64,000 nucleotides of DNA from NCBI RefSeq assembly GCF_009882945.1, contig NZ_WTUY01000002.1, positions 250,927-314,926 of the forward strand, given 5' to 3'. The stretch comes from Alcanivorax sp. DP30 (lineage in GTDB: Bacteria > Pseudomonadota > Gammaproteobacteria > Pseudomonadales > Alcanivoracaceae). Under the pieces are notes generated by a model, which searched no databases, was not told where the DNA came from, and worked only from the letters and a program-made list of their open reading frames with translations. Made by a program: the position numbers and the translations under genes. Shown here piece by piece: positions 13,527-23,620 of the stretch (the stretch's first letter is position 1; every line of letters starts with the position of its first letter).

Positions 13527-13563
13527 AAAAGGGGCGGCATCTTCGGATGCCGCCCCTTTTTTT
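13527..13563 (+). terminator. Strong intrinsic terminator after fimV
   Basis: Perfect 15-bp stem (13527-13541 with 13546-13560) with a TTCG tetraloop closed by C-G, ending in a run of seven T. It lies 18 bp after the fimV stop and separates it from truA. Confidence 0.96.
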
Positions 13564-13668
13564 GGTTCATCGCTATCGTGTCGTAAGGCGTTGTTCTGTC
13601 TTCCTGCAGCTCATTAATCCCCGTTACACTTTCGTTTTTGGTTTGGCAAGGCTACATTGCGCGGCTAA

Positions 13669-13681
13669 ATGACAGTGTCAT
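13669..13681. promoter_or_regulatory. Palindrome upstream of truA
   Basis: ATGACAGTGTCAT is a perfect palindrome around a central G, 41 bp before the truA start. A TTGGCA element at 13643-13648 could be a -35 box just upstream. It may be an operator, but no regulator can be named. Confidence 0.3.
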
Positions 13682-13722
13682 GGCCGCAGAACAGGGCGGC
13701 GGGCCGCGTTGACGAGGTGTAA

Positions 13723-14538
13723 ATGGCAAGAATTGCGCTGGGAGTCGAGTACGATGGCACGGATTTTCGTGGCTGGCAGACTCAGCAGGATGGGGTGCGC
13801 ACTGTGCAGGAGTGTCTGGAGAAGGCGCTTTCAAAAGTGGCCAATCACCCTGTTGCGGTAGTCTGTGCGGGACGAACTGATGCAGGTGTGCATGGCACCG
13901 GCCAGGTCGTTCATTTTGATTCTGATGCACCGAGAGCAATGAAAAGCTGGATCATGGGCGGCAATACCAATCTGCCCTACGACATTACCATTCGCTGGGC
14001 GACACCTGTCAGCGATGAGTTTCATGCCCGCTTTTCCGCCATCAGCCGTCGTTACCGGTATGTGATCTATAATCATTCCCGACCGCCCGCGCTTTACCGG
14101 AATCAAGTGACCTGGAATCACCGTCCGTTGAATATTGAGGCCATGCGCTCTGCTGCTTCCCTGCTGGAAGGCAGTCATGACTTCACCTCCTACCGCAGTG
14201 TTCATTGTCAGGCTAAGTCGCCAGAGAAGACGTTGCACAGCCTGAAGCTGTACGAACACGGCAAGGTCATCGTCATTGAGGCTCACGCTAACGCCTTCTT
14301 GATGCACATGGTGCGTAATATGGCAGGTGTACTGATGAGTGTGGGCGCCGGCAAGCATCCGCCGCAATGGGCTGCTGAGGTACTTGAGGCAAAGGATCGA
14401 CGGGTCGCTGCGGCCACGGCACATCCCTACGGCCTTTATCTTGTCGAAATCGAATATCCTGAGGCGTTTTCGCTGCCGAAAGAACCGCTGGGTCCGCTTT
14501 GGCTCCCTGACCGTATGGGCGGGGCTTTTGCACCATAA
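13723..14538 (+). CDS. truA: tRNA pseudouridine(38-40) synthase
   Basis: Forms pseudouridine at positions 38-40 of the tRNA anticodon arm. The N-terminus (GVEYDGTDFRGWQTQ) and the catalytic Asp in CAGRTDAGVHGTGQV are typical, as are the C-terminal FLMHMVRNMAGVLMSVG helix and ATAHPYGLYLVEIEYP. Length is 271 residues, normal for the family. A GAGGTG ribosome site precedes ATG 13723. trpF follows after 174 bp, with its own promoter in the gap. Confidence 0.97.
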   Translation: MARIALGVEYDGTDFRGWQTQQDGVRTVQECLEKALSKVANHPVAVVCAGRTDAGVHGTGQVVHFDSDAPRAMKSWIMGGNTNLPYDITIRWATPVSDEFHARFSAISRRYRYVIYNHSRPPALYRNQVTWNHRPLNIEAMRSAASLLEGSHDFTSYRSVHCQAKSPEKTLHSLKLYEHGKVIVIEAHANAFLMHMVRNMAGVLMSVGAGKHPPQWAAEVLEAKDRRVAAATAHPYGLYLVEIEYPEAFSLPKEPLGPLWLPDRMGGAFAP

Positions 14539-14561
14539 GCCACCCGTTAGGGGCCTGGATT

Positions 14562-14570
14562 TGCTATAAT
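14562..14570 (+). promoter_or_regulatory. Extended -10 promoter for the trpF operon
   Basis: TG-C-TATAAT is a perfect extended -10 element just after truA, with no convincing -35 box upstream, as is common for extended -10 promoters. Initiation near 14577 would leave a leader of about 136 bases before trpF. A small hairpin (CTGTT-gcgt-AACAG, 14635-14648) lies in that leader. No Trp-rich leader peptide or terminator is visible. Confidence 0.6.
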
Positions 14571-14712
14571 ATGGCGCGGCTTGCGGATGAGCATTGCTGC
14601 TGGATACCTCCCTGGATCGGACCTCATTGCCGTTCTGTTGCGTAACAGCAGTAGTCAGTGTCATTTGCAGTGTCGTTTGGAAAGCATTATTTCGTCAGTT
14701 GCAGAGGCAAGG

Positions 14713-15387
14713 ATGAATCGTCAGCAAACCCTGATGACCTCACCACGGGTCAAGATATGCGGTATTACCCGGGTTGAGGATGCTCTGGCAGCGGCTCGCG
14801 CGGGCGCTGACGCCATTGGTCTGGTGTTTTATTCACGCAGCCCTCGCTTTGTTAGCCGCAAAGTGGCAGCCGAAATCTGCGCGAGTCTGCCCCCATTCGT
14901 GACCACAGTGGGGTTGTTCGTCAACACTGACCGTGCAGCGCTTGCTGAGATTCTGAATTCGGTGCCGCTGGATTTGCTGCAGTTCCATGGCGATGAGAGC
15001 CCCGAGCAGTGTGAAGGCCATGGCCGGCCCTGGATCAAGGCTGTTCGCATGAAAAGTGATGTGGACCTGCATCACTGCGCCAGGCAGTATCATCGCGCTG
15101 CGGGGTTGCTGGTAGACAGCTATGTGCCAGGCGTGCCTGGTGGTACTGGAGAGACTTTTAACTGGGACCGGTTGCCCAATGACCTGTCCCTGCCGTTGGT
15201 GCTGGCCGGAGGCCTGCATCCTGGCAATGTGGCTGAAGCCGTGACACAGGTTCGGCCCTGGGCGGTGGATGTGAGTGGCGGTGTTGAGCTGGACACAGTT
15301 CAGGGTCGCCAGGGAGGGGTCAAGGACGCCTCCAAAATCCGCGCCTTTATCAATAGTGTCAAAAAACGAGGAGTAGCTGGTGTCTGA
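14713..15387 (+). CDS. trpF: Phosphoribosylanthranilate isomerase
   Basis: Amadori rearrangement step of tryptophan synthesis, a TIM-barrel enzyme of 224 residues. The catalytic Cys is in [12 protein letters not shown] near the N-terminus, and the general-acid Asp in [14 protein letters not shown]; the phosphate site VSGGVE is near the C-terminus. The ATG at 14713 is chosen because AGAGG lies 5 bp upstream; the longer frame from TTG 14581 would start in the leader and lacks a ribosome site, and ATG 14734 is a weaker alternative. It overlaps trpB by 8 bp. Confidence 0.95.
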   Translation: MNRQQTLMTSPRVKICGITRVEDALAAARAGADAIGLVFYSRSPRFVSRKVAAEICASLPPFVTTVGLFVNTDRAALAEILNSVPLDLLQFHGDESPEQCEGHGRPWIKAVRMKSDVDLHHCARQYHRAAGLLVDSYVPGVPGGTGETFNWDRLPNDLSLPLVLAGGLHPGNVAEAVTQVRPWAVDVSGGVELDTVQGRQGGVKDASKIRAFINSVKKRGVAGV

Positions 15388-16591
15388 ACGCCCTGATTTT
15401 TCTGCTTTTCCTGACGCACGTGGCCACTTTGGTCCTTACGGTGGCTGTTTTGTGTCCGAGACCCTGATGGGGGCCCTGGACGAACTGAAGGCCATGTATG
15501 AGCGTCTCAAGGATGATCCGCAGTTCCGTGCGGATTTCGACTATGATCTGGCCCATTATGTGGGTCGGCCGTCTCCGCTCTATCTGGCGGAGCGATGGTC
15601 CAGGCAGCTCGGCGGTGCCAACATCTGGCTCAAACGTGAAGATCTTAACCACACTGGTGCCCACAAGGTGAATAACACCATTGGCCAGGCGTTGCTGGCC
15701 AAGCACATGGGCAAGCCCCGTGTGATTGCGGAAACCGGGGCCGGTCAGCACGGGGTTGCCACCGCTACCGTGGCCGCTCGCCTTGGTCTCAAGTGCCAGG
15801 TGTACATGGGTGCAGAGGATGTGGAGCGCCAGAAGCTCAATGTGTACCGCATGAAATTGCTGGGTGCCGAGGTGATCCCGGTGACATCCGGTTCCAGGAC
15901 ACTCAAGGACGCCATGAACGAAGCCATGCGCGACTGGGTGACGAGTGTGGACGATACTTTCTACATTATTGGTACCGTGGCCGGCCCGCACCCTTATCCG
16001 CAGCTGGTTCGTGATTTCCAGTGCATTATCGGCCGCGAAGCCCGCGAGCAAAGTCTCAAGCAAGCCGGGCAGCTGCCAGACGCGCTGGTGGCCTGTGTGG
16101 GTGGGGGCTCAAACGCCATCGGTCTGTTCCATCCGTTCCTGAACGATGAGTCCGTGGCCATGTATGGCGTGGAAGCAGCGGGGGATGGCATTGAGACCGG
16201 CCGTCATGCGGCCCCCCTATCCGCCGGTCGTCCTGGCGTGCTGCACGGCAACCGTACCTATCTGATGGAAGATGATAACGGCCAGATCATTGAGACCCAT
16301 TCTGTATCCGCAGGCCTGGATTACCCGGGTGTAGGCCCGGAACACGCATGGCTGAAGGATGTTGGCCGGGTTCAGTATGTGGCGGCCAACGACAATGAAT
16401 CTCTGGCGGCTTTCCGTGAACTGACCCAGGTGGAAGGTATCATGCCGGCACTTGAGTCTTCTCATGCACTGGCTTATGCCCGCAAGCTGGCCCAGACCAT
16501 GAGCCCGGAGCAGAACATTGTGGTGAACCTGTCCGGTCGTGGGGACAAGGATATTCTGACCGTCGCCGCTATTGACGGTATCGAGTTTTAA
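15380..16591 (+). CDS. trpB: Tryptophan synthase, beta chain
   Basis: PLP enzyme that joins indole and serine, 403 residues. The PLP lysine is in [11 protein letters not shown], the phosphate loop is [10 protein letters not shown], and the COMM/substrate Glu region is [12 protein letters not shown]. The start is GTG 15380, with GAGGAG about 6 bp upstream, overlapping the end of trpF; this gives the normal TrpB N-terminus. trpA follows after 13 bp, so both subunits of the channelled complex are translated together. Confidence 0.97.
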   Translation: MSERPDFSAFPDARGHFGPYGGCFVSETLMGALDELKAMYERLKDDPQFRADFDYDLAHYVGRPSPLYLAERWSRQLGGANIWLKREDLNHTGAHKVNNTIGQALLAKHMGKPRVIAETGAGQHGVATATVAARLGLKCQVYMGAEDVERQKLNVYRMKLLGAEVIPVTSGSRTLKDAMNEAMRDWVTSVDDTFYIIGTVAGPHPYPQLVRDFQCIIGREAREQSLKQAGQLPDALVACVGGGSNAIGLFHPFLNDESVAMYGVEAAGDGIETGRHAAPLSAGRPGVLHGNRTYLMEDDNGQIIETHSVSAGLDYPGVGPEHAWLKDVGRVQYVAANDNESLAAFRELTQVEGIMPALESSHALAYARKLAQTMSPEQNIVVNLSGRGDKDILTVAAIDGIEF

Positions 16592-16604
16592 GGAGTTATC
16601 GTTA

Positions 16605-17408
16605 ATGCGTCGTATCGAACGTTGTTTTGAGCGTCTGGCTGGTCAGAATCGCAAGGCCCTGATTCCTTTCGTCACCGCAGGAGATCCTCAGAAAGAGGTT
16701 ACCGTGCCCTTGATGCATGCCATGGTGGAAGCCGGGGCAGACATCATTGAACTGGGCGTGCCCTTTTCTGATCCCATGGCCGATGGCCCGGTGATTCAGT
16801 TAGCCTGTGAGCGCTCTTTGGCCCATGGCACGTCCACCCTTGATGTGCTGGCCATGGTGAAGTCCTTCCGGGAATCCAACAGCGATACCCCGGTAGTGCT
16901 GATGGGCTACCTCAACCCGGTTGAAGTCATGGGTTACGAGGCCTTTGCCAGGGCTGCTGCTGAGGCGGGGGTTGATGGTGTCCTGCTGGTGGATCTGCCG
17001 CCGGAAGAGGCCCTGGAAGTGAAGCCAATCATGGATGAGCATGCGCTTGACCTGATTTTCCTGGTGGCGCCAACCACCTCTGATGCCCGTATCAAGCTGA
17101 TTGGCGAGGCGGGTTCCGGCTATCTGTACTACGTGTCGCTCAAGGGTGTAACCGGCTCGGCATCCCTGAATGTTGAGGAAGTGGCGGGGCGCGTTGAAAC
17201 AATTCGCAATCTTGCCAAATTGCCCATTGGCGTTGGCTTTGGTATCAAAGACGCTGAATCTGCACAGGCGGTCAGTCGGGTGGCAGATGGCGTCGTGGTT
17301 GGGAGCGCCCTGGTGAATCAGGTCGACAAGCACCAGAACGAACCGGCAGCCATCAATCAGGCCATCAGCGACATTCTGTCCGCCATGCGCACCGCCATGG
17401 ACACGTAA
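16605..17408 (+). CDS. trpA: Tryptophan synthase, alpha chain
   Basis: Releases indole from indole-3-glycerol phosphate; TIM barrel of 267 residues. Catalytic Glu is in [16 protein letters not shown] and the general-base Asp in the same motif; the phosphate site is GVGFGIKD plus [13 protein letters not shown] 16605 follows an AAGGAG site; the open frame upstream to 16572 lies within trpB in another frame. accD follows 10 bp later, linking aromatic amino acid and fatty acid genes in one transcript as in pseudomonads. Confidence 0.97.
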   Translation: MRRIERCFERLAGQNRKALIPFVTAGDPQKEVTVPLMHAMVEAGADIIELGVPFSDPMADGPVIQLACERSLAHGTSTLDVLAMVKSFRESNSDTPVVLMGYLNPVEVMGYEAFARAAAEAGVDGVLLVDLPPEEALEVKPIMDEHALDLIFLVAPTTSDARIKLIGEAGSGYLYYVSLKGVTGSASLNVEEVAGRVETIRNLAKLPIGVGFGIKDAESAQAVSRVADGVVVGSALVNQVDKHQNEPAAINQAISDILSAMRTAMDT

Positions 17409-17418
17409 GGACCTTTGC

Positions 17419-18303
17419 ATGAGCAGCAGCAACTGGCTGGAGAAAATCCTACCCGCCGTAAGGCGCCCTCAGGAAACCCGCAAGACCAATATTCCTGAGG
17501 GGCTGTGGCGAAAGTGCCCACGTTGCGACGGGGTCATGTACAAGCCCGAGCTGGACCGCAATCTGGATGTGTGCCCGAAGTGTGATCATCACATGCGCAT
17601 TGGTGCCCGCAAGCGCCTCAAGATGTTCCTGGATGAAGGCTCACTGGCTGAGATTGGCAGCAATCTGGCACCGGTAGATCGCCTCAAGTTCAAGGATTCC
17701 AAAAAGTACAAGGACCGTCTGGTAGCGGCCCAGAAGGCCACCGAAGAAAACGATGCCCTGATTGCCATGAAGGGAACCCTCAAGGGTGAGGCGGTGGTTG
17801 CCGTGGCCTTTGAATTCAACTTCATGGGCGGCTCCATGGGCTCCGTGGTAGGTGAGCGTTTTGTGCGGGCGGTGAATGTCTGTCTGGAGCGTAAGCTGCC
17901 GTTGGTCTGCTTTGCGGCCAGTGGTGGTGCGCGCATGCAGGAAGCCCTTTTCTCCCTGATGCAGATGGCCAAGACGTCTGCGGCTTTGGAGAAAATGCGC
18001 CAGGCAGGCCTGCCGTTTATCTCCGTGCTCACCGATCCGGTCTACGGTGGCGTATCTGCGTCACTGGCCATGCTGGGCGATATCAACGTGGCAGAGCCGA
18101 ATGCCCTGATCGGTTTTGCCGGTCCGCGGGTGATTGAGCAAACCGTTCGTCAGAAGCTGCCGGAGGGCTTTCAGCGCAGCGAATTCCTGTTGGATCATGG
18201 CGCCATTGATATGATTGTCAGCCGTCATGATATGCGTGATACGCTGCACCGCGTGCTTGCCAACATGCTGGCCTGGCCACTGGAAGTGAATGAGCCCGAC
18301 TGA
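17419..18303 (+). CDS. accD: Acetyl-CoA carboxylase carboxyltransferase, beta subunit
   Basis: Carboxyltransferase beta subunit for malonyl-CoA synthesis, 294 residues. An N-terminal zinc ribbon with two CxxC pairs (CPRC, CPKC) sits around residues 33-55, followed by the crotonase-fold carboxyltransferase domain ([34 protein letters not shown]). ATG 17419 lies 10 bp after trpA. folC starts inside its 3' end, a 14-bp overlap. Confidence 0.97.
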   Translation: MSSSNWLEKILPAVRRPQETRKTNIPEGLWRKCPRCDGVMYKPELDRNLDVCPKCDHHMRIGARKRLKMFLDEGSLAEIGSNLAPVDRLKFKDSKKYKDRLVAAQKATEENDALIAMKGTLKGEAVVAVAFEFNFMGGSMGSVVGERFVRAVNVCLERKLPLVCFAASGGARMQEALFSLMQMAKTSAALEKMRQAGLPFISVLTDPVYGGVSASLAMLGDINVAEPNALIGFAGPRVIEQTVRQKLPEGFQRSEFLLDHGAIDMIVSRHDMRDTLHRVLANMLAWPLEVNEPD

Positions 18304-19540
18304 CCATGCGGCAGCACTTGCCGCCTGGCTTACCCGCATAGAAGCCATGCATCCGGCCGAGATCGAACTGGGTCTTGACCGGCTGCGCCGTGTCGCTGAC
18401 CGCCTTGGGGTGAGTACCTTGTCGGCACCTGTGATTACGGTTGCCGGCACTAACGGTAAAGGATCAACACTGCGTTTGATGGCAGACCTGGCCCGTCATG
18501 CAGGGCGCCGGGTGGCGCTTTACACCTCTCCCCATCTGCTCCGCTTCAATGAGCGCATCATGCTACCAGATGGGCTGGCCACGGATGCCCAGCTTTGTCA
18601 GGCGTTTGAGCAGGTGGAGCTTGCCCGTGGCCAGATCCCCCTTACATATTTCGAGTTCACCACCCTGGCCGGGTTGTGGCTATTTGCCGGCAGTGATGCG
18701 GATCTGGTGCTACTTGAAGTAGGTCTGGGAGGGCGGCTGGATGCGGTGAATGTGGTCGACCCGGATGTGGCAGTGGTGACTTCGGTGGGGCTGGATCATC
18801 AGGACTGGCTGGGAGATACCCGTGAAGCTATCTGTGCCGAGAAATGCGGCATTGGGCGCAGGGGCAGGGCGCTTGTCTTCGGAGAGCAGAACTGGCCGGA
18901 TAATCTTGAATCCCTGGTTGCAACGCTTGGTGCCTTGCCTGTTTTTGCCGGCAGGGATTTCTCCGTTGCGCCAGGGAAGAACATGCATTTGAGGGAGTCT
19001 GCCGAGCTACGCTGTCCTGAAAGGGTGATCCTCGGAGCGGACAATCTCGCCACGGCCTGCCAGGCGCTGATCCTGGCTGATGTGCCGTTGACGCAACCTG
19101 CCATCGATGGGGCTGCAACTCTGTCCCTGATGGGGCGTTGTCAGCATCAGCGGCTGCAAGAGCGTGATTGCTGGTTTGATGTGGGCCATAACCTGGCAGC
19201 AGTGTCGAGATTTCGGAGTTTGTTGCCGGCCTGCAGCGGCCAGCGTCATCTGGTTTTCGGGATGATGGCAGACAAGCCAATTGAGCAAGTGGCCGCGCAA
19301 TTTGCTGCCGACGATGCCTGCTGGTACCTGTGTGCCCCGGATATGCCAAGAGCCGCAACAGTCAGCCAGCTGGCTGATGCATTGCCAGCTGGTGCCAGGC
19401 ATTGCGTGTTCGACTCTGTCTCCGGGGCCCTTTCCTGTGCGCTGTCCGCTGCCAATCCCGGCGATCAGGTGGTAGTCTTCGGGTCGTTCTATACGGTTGC
19501 AGAAGCCTGGTTGGCTGCGGAGGAAGGGCAGAGTGAATAA
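18290..19540 (+). CDS. folC: Bifunctional folylpolyglutamate / dihydrofolate synthase
   Basis: Mur-ligase-family ATPase that adds glutamate to dihydropteroate and folates, 416 residues. The P-loop [14 protein letters not shown], the loop [13 protein letters not shown] and the [13 protein letters not shown] segment are typical, with the C-terminal Mur domain ending around [14 protein letters not shown] 18290 overlaps accD, an accD-folC coupling found throughout gammaproteobacteria. Confidence 0.96.
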   Translation: MSPTDHAAALAAWLTRIEAMHPAEIELGLDRLRRVADRLGVSTLSAPVITVAGTNGKGSTLRLMADLARHAGRRVALYTSPHLLRFNERIMLPDGLATDAQLCQAFEQVELARGQIPLTYFEFTTLAGLWLFAGSDADLVLLEVGLGGRLDAVNVVDPDVAVVTSVGLDHQDWLGDTREAICAEKCGIGRRGRALVFGEQNWPDNLESLVATLGALPVFAGRDFSVAPGKNMHLRESAELRCPERVILGADNLATACQALILADVPLTQPAIDGAATLSLMGRCQHQRLQERDCWFDVGHNLAAVSRFRSLLPACSGQRHLVFGMMADKPIEQVAAQFAADDACWYLCAPDMPRAATVSQLADALPAGARHCVFDSVSGALSCALSAANPGDQVVVFGSFYTVAEAWLAAEEGQSE

Positions 19541-20126
19541 ACAGACACGACAGCGCCTGATCGGTGCCGTGTTGCTGCTGGTACTGGCGGCAGTATTGTC
19601 GCCGCTGGTCTTTCGCACGCCGGCACAGATCCGGACAGCGCTGGACATGGAAATTCCTCCCGCTCCGGACTACCAGGCCGTGACGGTAGAGCCGGTTGTG
19701 TCCGGGGAGGTCGAGCAGGCGGCGGCGGAGCGTATCGAGAGTGACCGTGAAGCGGTGGCCAGCGCTGCAACTCAACCCGATAATCCCGCTCCCGACCCCT
19801 CTGCTAACCAGGAGAAGCCGGTGCTGGAAACACTGACAACTCCGCCACCGCCCGCAATTAGCGCTAACGACGATCCCGTGCTGGCTGGCTTTATCGTCCA
19901 GGTGGCAAGCTTCAGCAAGCCTGACAGTGCGCAGACGCTGGTGACTCGGCTCAAGGATGCTGGCTTTCGTGCGTATACCGAGACTGACGCACAGGGCTCC
20001 AAGGTGCTGCATCGGGTGATGGTGGGCCCTGAAATTCGCAAGGAAGATGCCGAGCGGACCCGTGAGCGGCTCGCGAACGATTCCCGTTTCAAACTGGATG
20101 GGCTGGTGCGTATCTACGCCCCCTGA
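19533..20126 (+). CDS. dedD: SPOR-domain cell-division protein, DedD-like
   Basis: Bitopic membrane protein of 197 residues: a short basic N-terminus, one membrane span (about 8-25), a Pro/Ala-rich periplasmic linker, and a C-terminal SPOR domain (about 120-197) that binds denuded peptidoglycan at the septum. The start is taken as GTG 19533, preceded by GGAGGAAGG and overlapping folC by 8 bp; the alternative TTG 19497 would put 12 extra residues before the span. The folC-dedD-cvpA-purF order supports the name. Confidence 0.88.
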   Translation: MNKQTRQRLIGAVLLLVLAAVLSPLVFRTPAQIRTALDMEIPPAPDYQAVTVEPVVSGEVEQAAAERIESDREAVASAATQPDNPAPDPSANQEKPVLETLTTPPPPAISANDDPVLAGFIVQVASFSKPDSAQTLVTRLKDAGFRAYTETDAQGSKVLHRVMVGPEIRKEDAERTRERLANDSRFKLDGLVRIYAP

Positions 20127-20263
20127 ACAGCGTGTTTCGGCATGCATAGCCGGGCAGCCTCTGGTAAACTTCGCCGTCTGAATTCAGACAGCCTCGTTGT
20201 GATCGTGCACAGAGGCTGTTGCAACCCACTCAAGCGCATATTGCCCGCAAGAGCACGTTTTTG

Positions 20264-20758
20264 ATGAATCTGGCTGACGGCATCATTCTGGTCGTAATCG
20301 CAATCTCTGCACTTCTGAGTGTGCGCCGGGGCTTCACCCGAGAAGCCTTTTCATTGCTCACCTGGGTAGCGGCCTTTATCATCGCGCGCCTGTTCACTCC
20401 GGCGTTTGAATTACTCCTTGAAGACCAGATCAGTACTCCCAGCCTGCGTTTTGCGGTTGCCTTTGGCTCCCTGTTTGCCTTGACCCTGGTGGTGGGCGCG
20501 TTAATCAACCATTTATTGGGTGAACTGATCCGCGTCACCGGGCTGAGTAGTACCGATCGTCTGCTGGGTATGGTGTTTGGCGCTCTGCGCGGTATTTTGC
20601 TTATGGTAGTGCTGGTGGCTCTAGGCCGTCAGTTATTTGCTGCTGACAAGTGGTGGCAGGAATCCATTCTGGTTCCTCATCTTGTGATGATGGAAACCTG
20701 GACCCGGGAAATGGGTGAGAGTTTGCTCGCCCTCGTAATGAATGTAAGCGGCAGCTAG
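20264..20758 (+). CDS. cvpA: CvpA family membrane protein
   Basis: Inner-membrane protein of 164 residues with four hydrophobic segments (starting [19 protein letters not shown]) and a conserved [13 protein letters not shown] loop. CvpA proteins are needed for colicin V production and for envelope stress or bile tolerance in enterics; the molecular function is open. ATG 20264 is chosen from homology; the ribosome site is weak, and the open frame back to 20219 has no better one. purF follows after 11 bp. Confidence 0.92.
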   Translation: MNLADGIILVVIAISALLSVRRGFTREAFSLLTWVAAFIIARLFTPAFELLLEDQISTPSLRFAVAFGSLFALTLVVGALINHLLGELIRVTGLSSTDRLLGMVFGALRGILLMVVLVALGRQLFAADKWWQESILVPHLVMMETWTREMGESLLALVMNVSGS

Positions 20759-20769
20759 AGGAAAGAACC

Positions 20770-22293
20770 ATGTGCGGCATTGTGGGCATTGTCGGCCATA
20801 GCTATGTGAATCAGGGCATCTACGATGCGCTGACTGTTCTGCAGCATCGCGGGCAGGACGCCGCGGGTATCGTTACCTGCGATGGAGACCGACTGTATCT
20901 GCGCAAGGATAACGGTATGGTTCGCGATGTGTTCCGAACCCGCCATATGCGCCGCCTGGTAGGGAACATGGGCATCGGCCATGTGCGCTATCCCACCGCC
21001 GGTAGCTCAAGTTCTGCTGAAGCACAGCCTTTTTACGTGAATTCTCCATACGGGATTACCCTTGCCCACAACGGTAACCTGACCAACGCAGAAGAACTGG
21101 CGGAGCACATCTTCCGTGCTGACCTGCGCCATATCAATACCACCTCCGATTCGGAAGTGTTGTTGAATGTGTTCGCGCATGAATTGCAGAACCGCGGCAA
21201 ATTACAGCCAGAGCCTGACGATATTTTTGATGCCGTGGCAGCCGTGCACAAGCGTGTTGAAGGTGCCTATGCAGTGGTGGCCATGATTACTGGCTACGGC
21301 ATTCTGGCCTTCCGCGACCCGCATGGCATTCGCCCGGTATGTTTTGGTCGCAAGGATACGCCTCAGGGACCCGAGTATATGGTGTCTTCGGAATCGGTGG
21401 CGCTGTCCTCACTGGGCTTCCATCTGGTTCGAGACCTTGCCCCCGGCGAAGCGATCTACATCACTGCTGAGGGTGAGATGCACACGCGTCAGTGTGCAGA
21501 GAATCCGAGCCTTCATCCGTGCATTTTCGAACAGGTCTACCTGGCACGCCCTGATTCAATCATCGATGGGATTTCTGTTTACAAGGCGCGCCTGCGTATG
21601 GGCGAGAAGCTTGCCGAAAAGGTGGAGCGCGAATGGCCGGATCACGACATTGATGTCGTCATTCCGATCCCGGATACCAGCCGCACCTCTGCCTTGCAGA
21701 TGGCCAATCATCTGGGAGTGAAATTTCGTGAAGGCTTTATCAAGAACCGTTATATCGGTCGTACCTTCATCATGCCCGGGCAGCAGCAGCGCAAGAAGTC
21801 GGTTCGCCAGAAGTTGAATCCGATTGAGCTCGAGTTCCAGGGCAAGAATGTGTTGCTGGTGGATGATTCCATTGTGCGGGGCACCACCTGTAACGAAATC
21901 ATCCAGATGGCCCGCGAAGCGGGAGCCCGCAAGGTGTACTTTGCTTCAGCTGCCCCTGCTGTGAAGTTTCCCAATGTCTACGGCATCGATATGCCTGCCG
22001 CCCGGGAGCTGATCGCCCATGACCGCACCACAGAGGAAATCTGTGAGTTGATTGGTGCTGACAAGCTGATTTACCAGGATCTTACCGATCTGGTGGATAC
22101 CTGTCGGGAAGGCAATCCGGATGTGGAGTCTTTCGACTGTTCCGTGTTCAATGGGGAATATCTGGCAGGCAATATCACGCTGGATTACCTGGCTGAGCTG
22201 GAAGCACGCCGCAATGATGATGCAAAGGGGTCTTCAGAGAAGAAACAGGCCCTGGCGGATAACGAGATTATCGATCTGCACAACACCAATTAA
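20770..22293 (+). CDS. purF: Amidophosphoribosyltransferase
   Basis: First committed enzyme of purine synthesis: transfers glutamine amide nitrogen to PRPP. The N-terminal nucleophile Cys2 directly follows the initiator Met (MCGIVGIVG), so there is no propeptide and the enzyme is of the E. coli rather than the Bacillus iron-sulfur type. The PRPP loop is [13 protein letters not shown]. At 507 residues it is of normal length. A GAGGAAAG site precedes the ATG. cvpA precedes and metZ follows. Confidence 0.97.
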   Translation: MCGIVGIVGHSYVNQGIYDALTVLQHRGQDAAGIVTCDGDRLYLRKDNGMVRDVFRTRHMRRLVGNMGIGHVRYPTAGSSSSAEAQPFYVNSPYGITLAHNGNLTNAEELAEHIFRADLRHINTTSDSEVLLNVFAHELQNRGKLQPEPDDIFDAVAAVHKRVEGAYAVVAMITGYGILAFRDPHGIRPVCFGRKDTPQGPEYMVSSESVALSSLGFHLVRDLAPGEAIYITAEGEMHTRQCAENPSLHPCIFEQVYLARPDSIIDGISVYKARLRMGEKLAEKVEREWPDHDIDVVIPIPDTSRTSALQMANHLGVKFREGFIKNRYIGRTFIMPGQQQRKKSVRQKLNPIELEFQGKNVLLVDDSIVRGTTCNEIIQMAREAGARKVYFASAAPAVKFPNVYGIDMPAARELIAHDRTTEEICELIGADKLIYQDLTDLVDTCREGNPDVESFDCSVFNGEYLAGNITLDYLAELEARRNDDAKGSSEKKQALADNEIIDLHNTN

Positions 22294-22347
22294 TAGATGC
22301 TCAAGGTATCTCTAAATAGCGGAATCCCTTTGAGGTGAGACGAGAGA

Positions 22348-23559
22348 ATGAAGGATCTGGATCCGAACGAGTTTGATGTGGAAACCCTTGCCATCCGTAC
22401 TTCGCAGCTGCGTACGGATGAGATGGCGCACTCGGATCCGATTTTTCTGACGTCCAGTTTCGTCTATGAAAGTGCTGCCCAGGCAGCGGCCCGGTTCAGT
22501 GGTGAAGAGCCGGGCAATATTTATTCCCGGTTTACCAATCCCACCGTTCGGGCTTTTGAAGAACGGCTTGCCGCTCTTGAAGGTGGCGAAGCCTGCGTGG
22601 CGTTTGCGTCCGGCATGGCGGCGATCAGCGGCACGTTTTTCTCGCTGCTGGAGCCGGGTGATCATGTGGTCAGCTCTCGCAGTGTCTTTGGAACCACCAA
22701 TGTGATTTTTGACCGGTACCTTAAGAAATTTGGTATCGAAACCACAATGGTCGATCTCAAGGACCTGTCTGACTGGGAAAAGGCAATTCGTCCGGAAACC
22801 AGAATCCTGTTCCTGGAAACACCGTCCAATCCCTTGTCCGAGATTGGTGACATTGCCGCGTTGGCGAAGCTGGCCCATGACAATGGGGCGCTGCTGGTTG
22901 TTGATAACTGTTTCTGTACTCCGGCCTTGCAAAAGCCGCTGGATATGGGGGCAGACATCATTATTCATAGTGCTACCAAATATCTTGACGGGCAGGGGCG
23001 CTGTCTGGGCGGGGCGGTCGTTGGCCCCAAACCCAAGATGGATGATGTGCTTGGCTTTGTGCGTTCGGCGGGTGCTTGCATGAGTCCGTTTAACGCCTGG
23101 GTTTTTCTCAAGGGTCTGGAGACGCTAAGCCTGCGTATGGAGGCACAAAGTGCTCGTACCCTTGAATTGGCGCAATGGCTTGAGTCCCAGCCGGGTGTGG
23201 TCAAGGTGCACTACGCGGGCTTACCCTCGCACCCGCAGCACCAGCTTGCTGGTCGGCAGCAGTCTGCCTATGGCGCGGTCATGTCCATAGAAGTGGAAGA
23301 TGCAGCCGGTAATCGTGATCGGCAAGCCGCATGGCGCTTCATTGATGCCACAAGAATGATTTCCATTACTGCCAATCTGGGTGATGTGAAGACCACGGTA
23401 ACGCATCCGGCGTCTACGACTCATGGTCGTGTGGCGGAAGAAGAGAAGCGACGCGCCGGGGTAACGGAAAACCTGATTCGTCTGGCTGTGGGACTGGAAT
23501 CCGTTAAAGACCTGAAAGCGGATCTTGAGCGTGGACTGAAGGCCCTGGCAAGCGCCTGA
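22348..23559 (+). CDS. metZ: O-succinylhomoserine sulfhydrylase
   Basis: PLP enzyme of the Cys/Met family that makes homocysteine from O-succinylhomoserine and sulfide, 403 residues. The PLP lysine is in HSATKYLDGQGR; SRFTNPTVRAFEERLAALEG and FASGMAAI are family blocks. Assignment to MetZ rather than MetB or MetC rests on the purF-metZ order of Pseudomonas and on the N-terminal block TLAIRTSQLRT. A GAGGTGAGACGAGAG stretch serves as ribosome site. Transcription could continue into the MoxR operon 61 bp on. Confidence 0.93.
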   Translation: MKDLDPNEFDVETLAIRTSQLRTDEMAHSDPIFLTSSFVYESAAQAAARFSGEEPGNIYSRFTNPTVRAFEERLAALEGGEACVAFASGMAAISGTFFSLLEPGDHVVSSRSVFGTTNVIFDRYLKKFGIETTMVDLKDLSDWEKAIRPETRILFLETPSNPLSEIGDIAALAKLAHDNGALLVVDNCFCTPALQKPLDMGADIIIHSATKYLDGQGRCLGGAVVGPKPKMDDVLGFVRSAGACMSPFNAWVFLKGLETLSLRMEAQSARTLELAQWLESQPGVVKVHYAGLPSHPQHQLAGRQQSAYGAVMSIEVEDAAGNRDRQAAWRFIDATRMISITANLGDVKTTVTHPASTTHGRVAEEEKRRAGVTENLIRLAVGLESVKDLKADLERGLKALASA

Positions 23560-23620
23560 CAAACTCTTCAACAGCCAGCTTATCGCTCTGCAAATAACAA
23601 GAACCGGATAAAGGGAACGC

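Noticed and set aside
14581-14712. Extended N-terminus of TrpF from TTG 14581
   Set aside because: It lies in the leader after the promoter, lacks a ribosome site and does not match the TrpF family N-terminus.
20188-20219. Inverted repeat ACAGCCTC/GAGGCTGT upstream of cvpA as terminator
   Set aside because: The loop is 16 bases and there is no T tract, so it is not convincing; it may be chance or part of an unknown leader.
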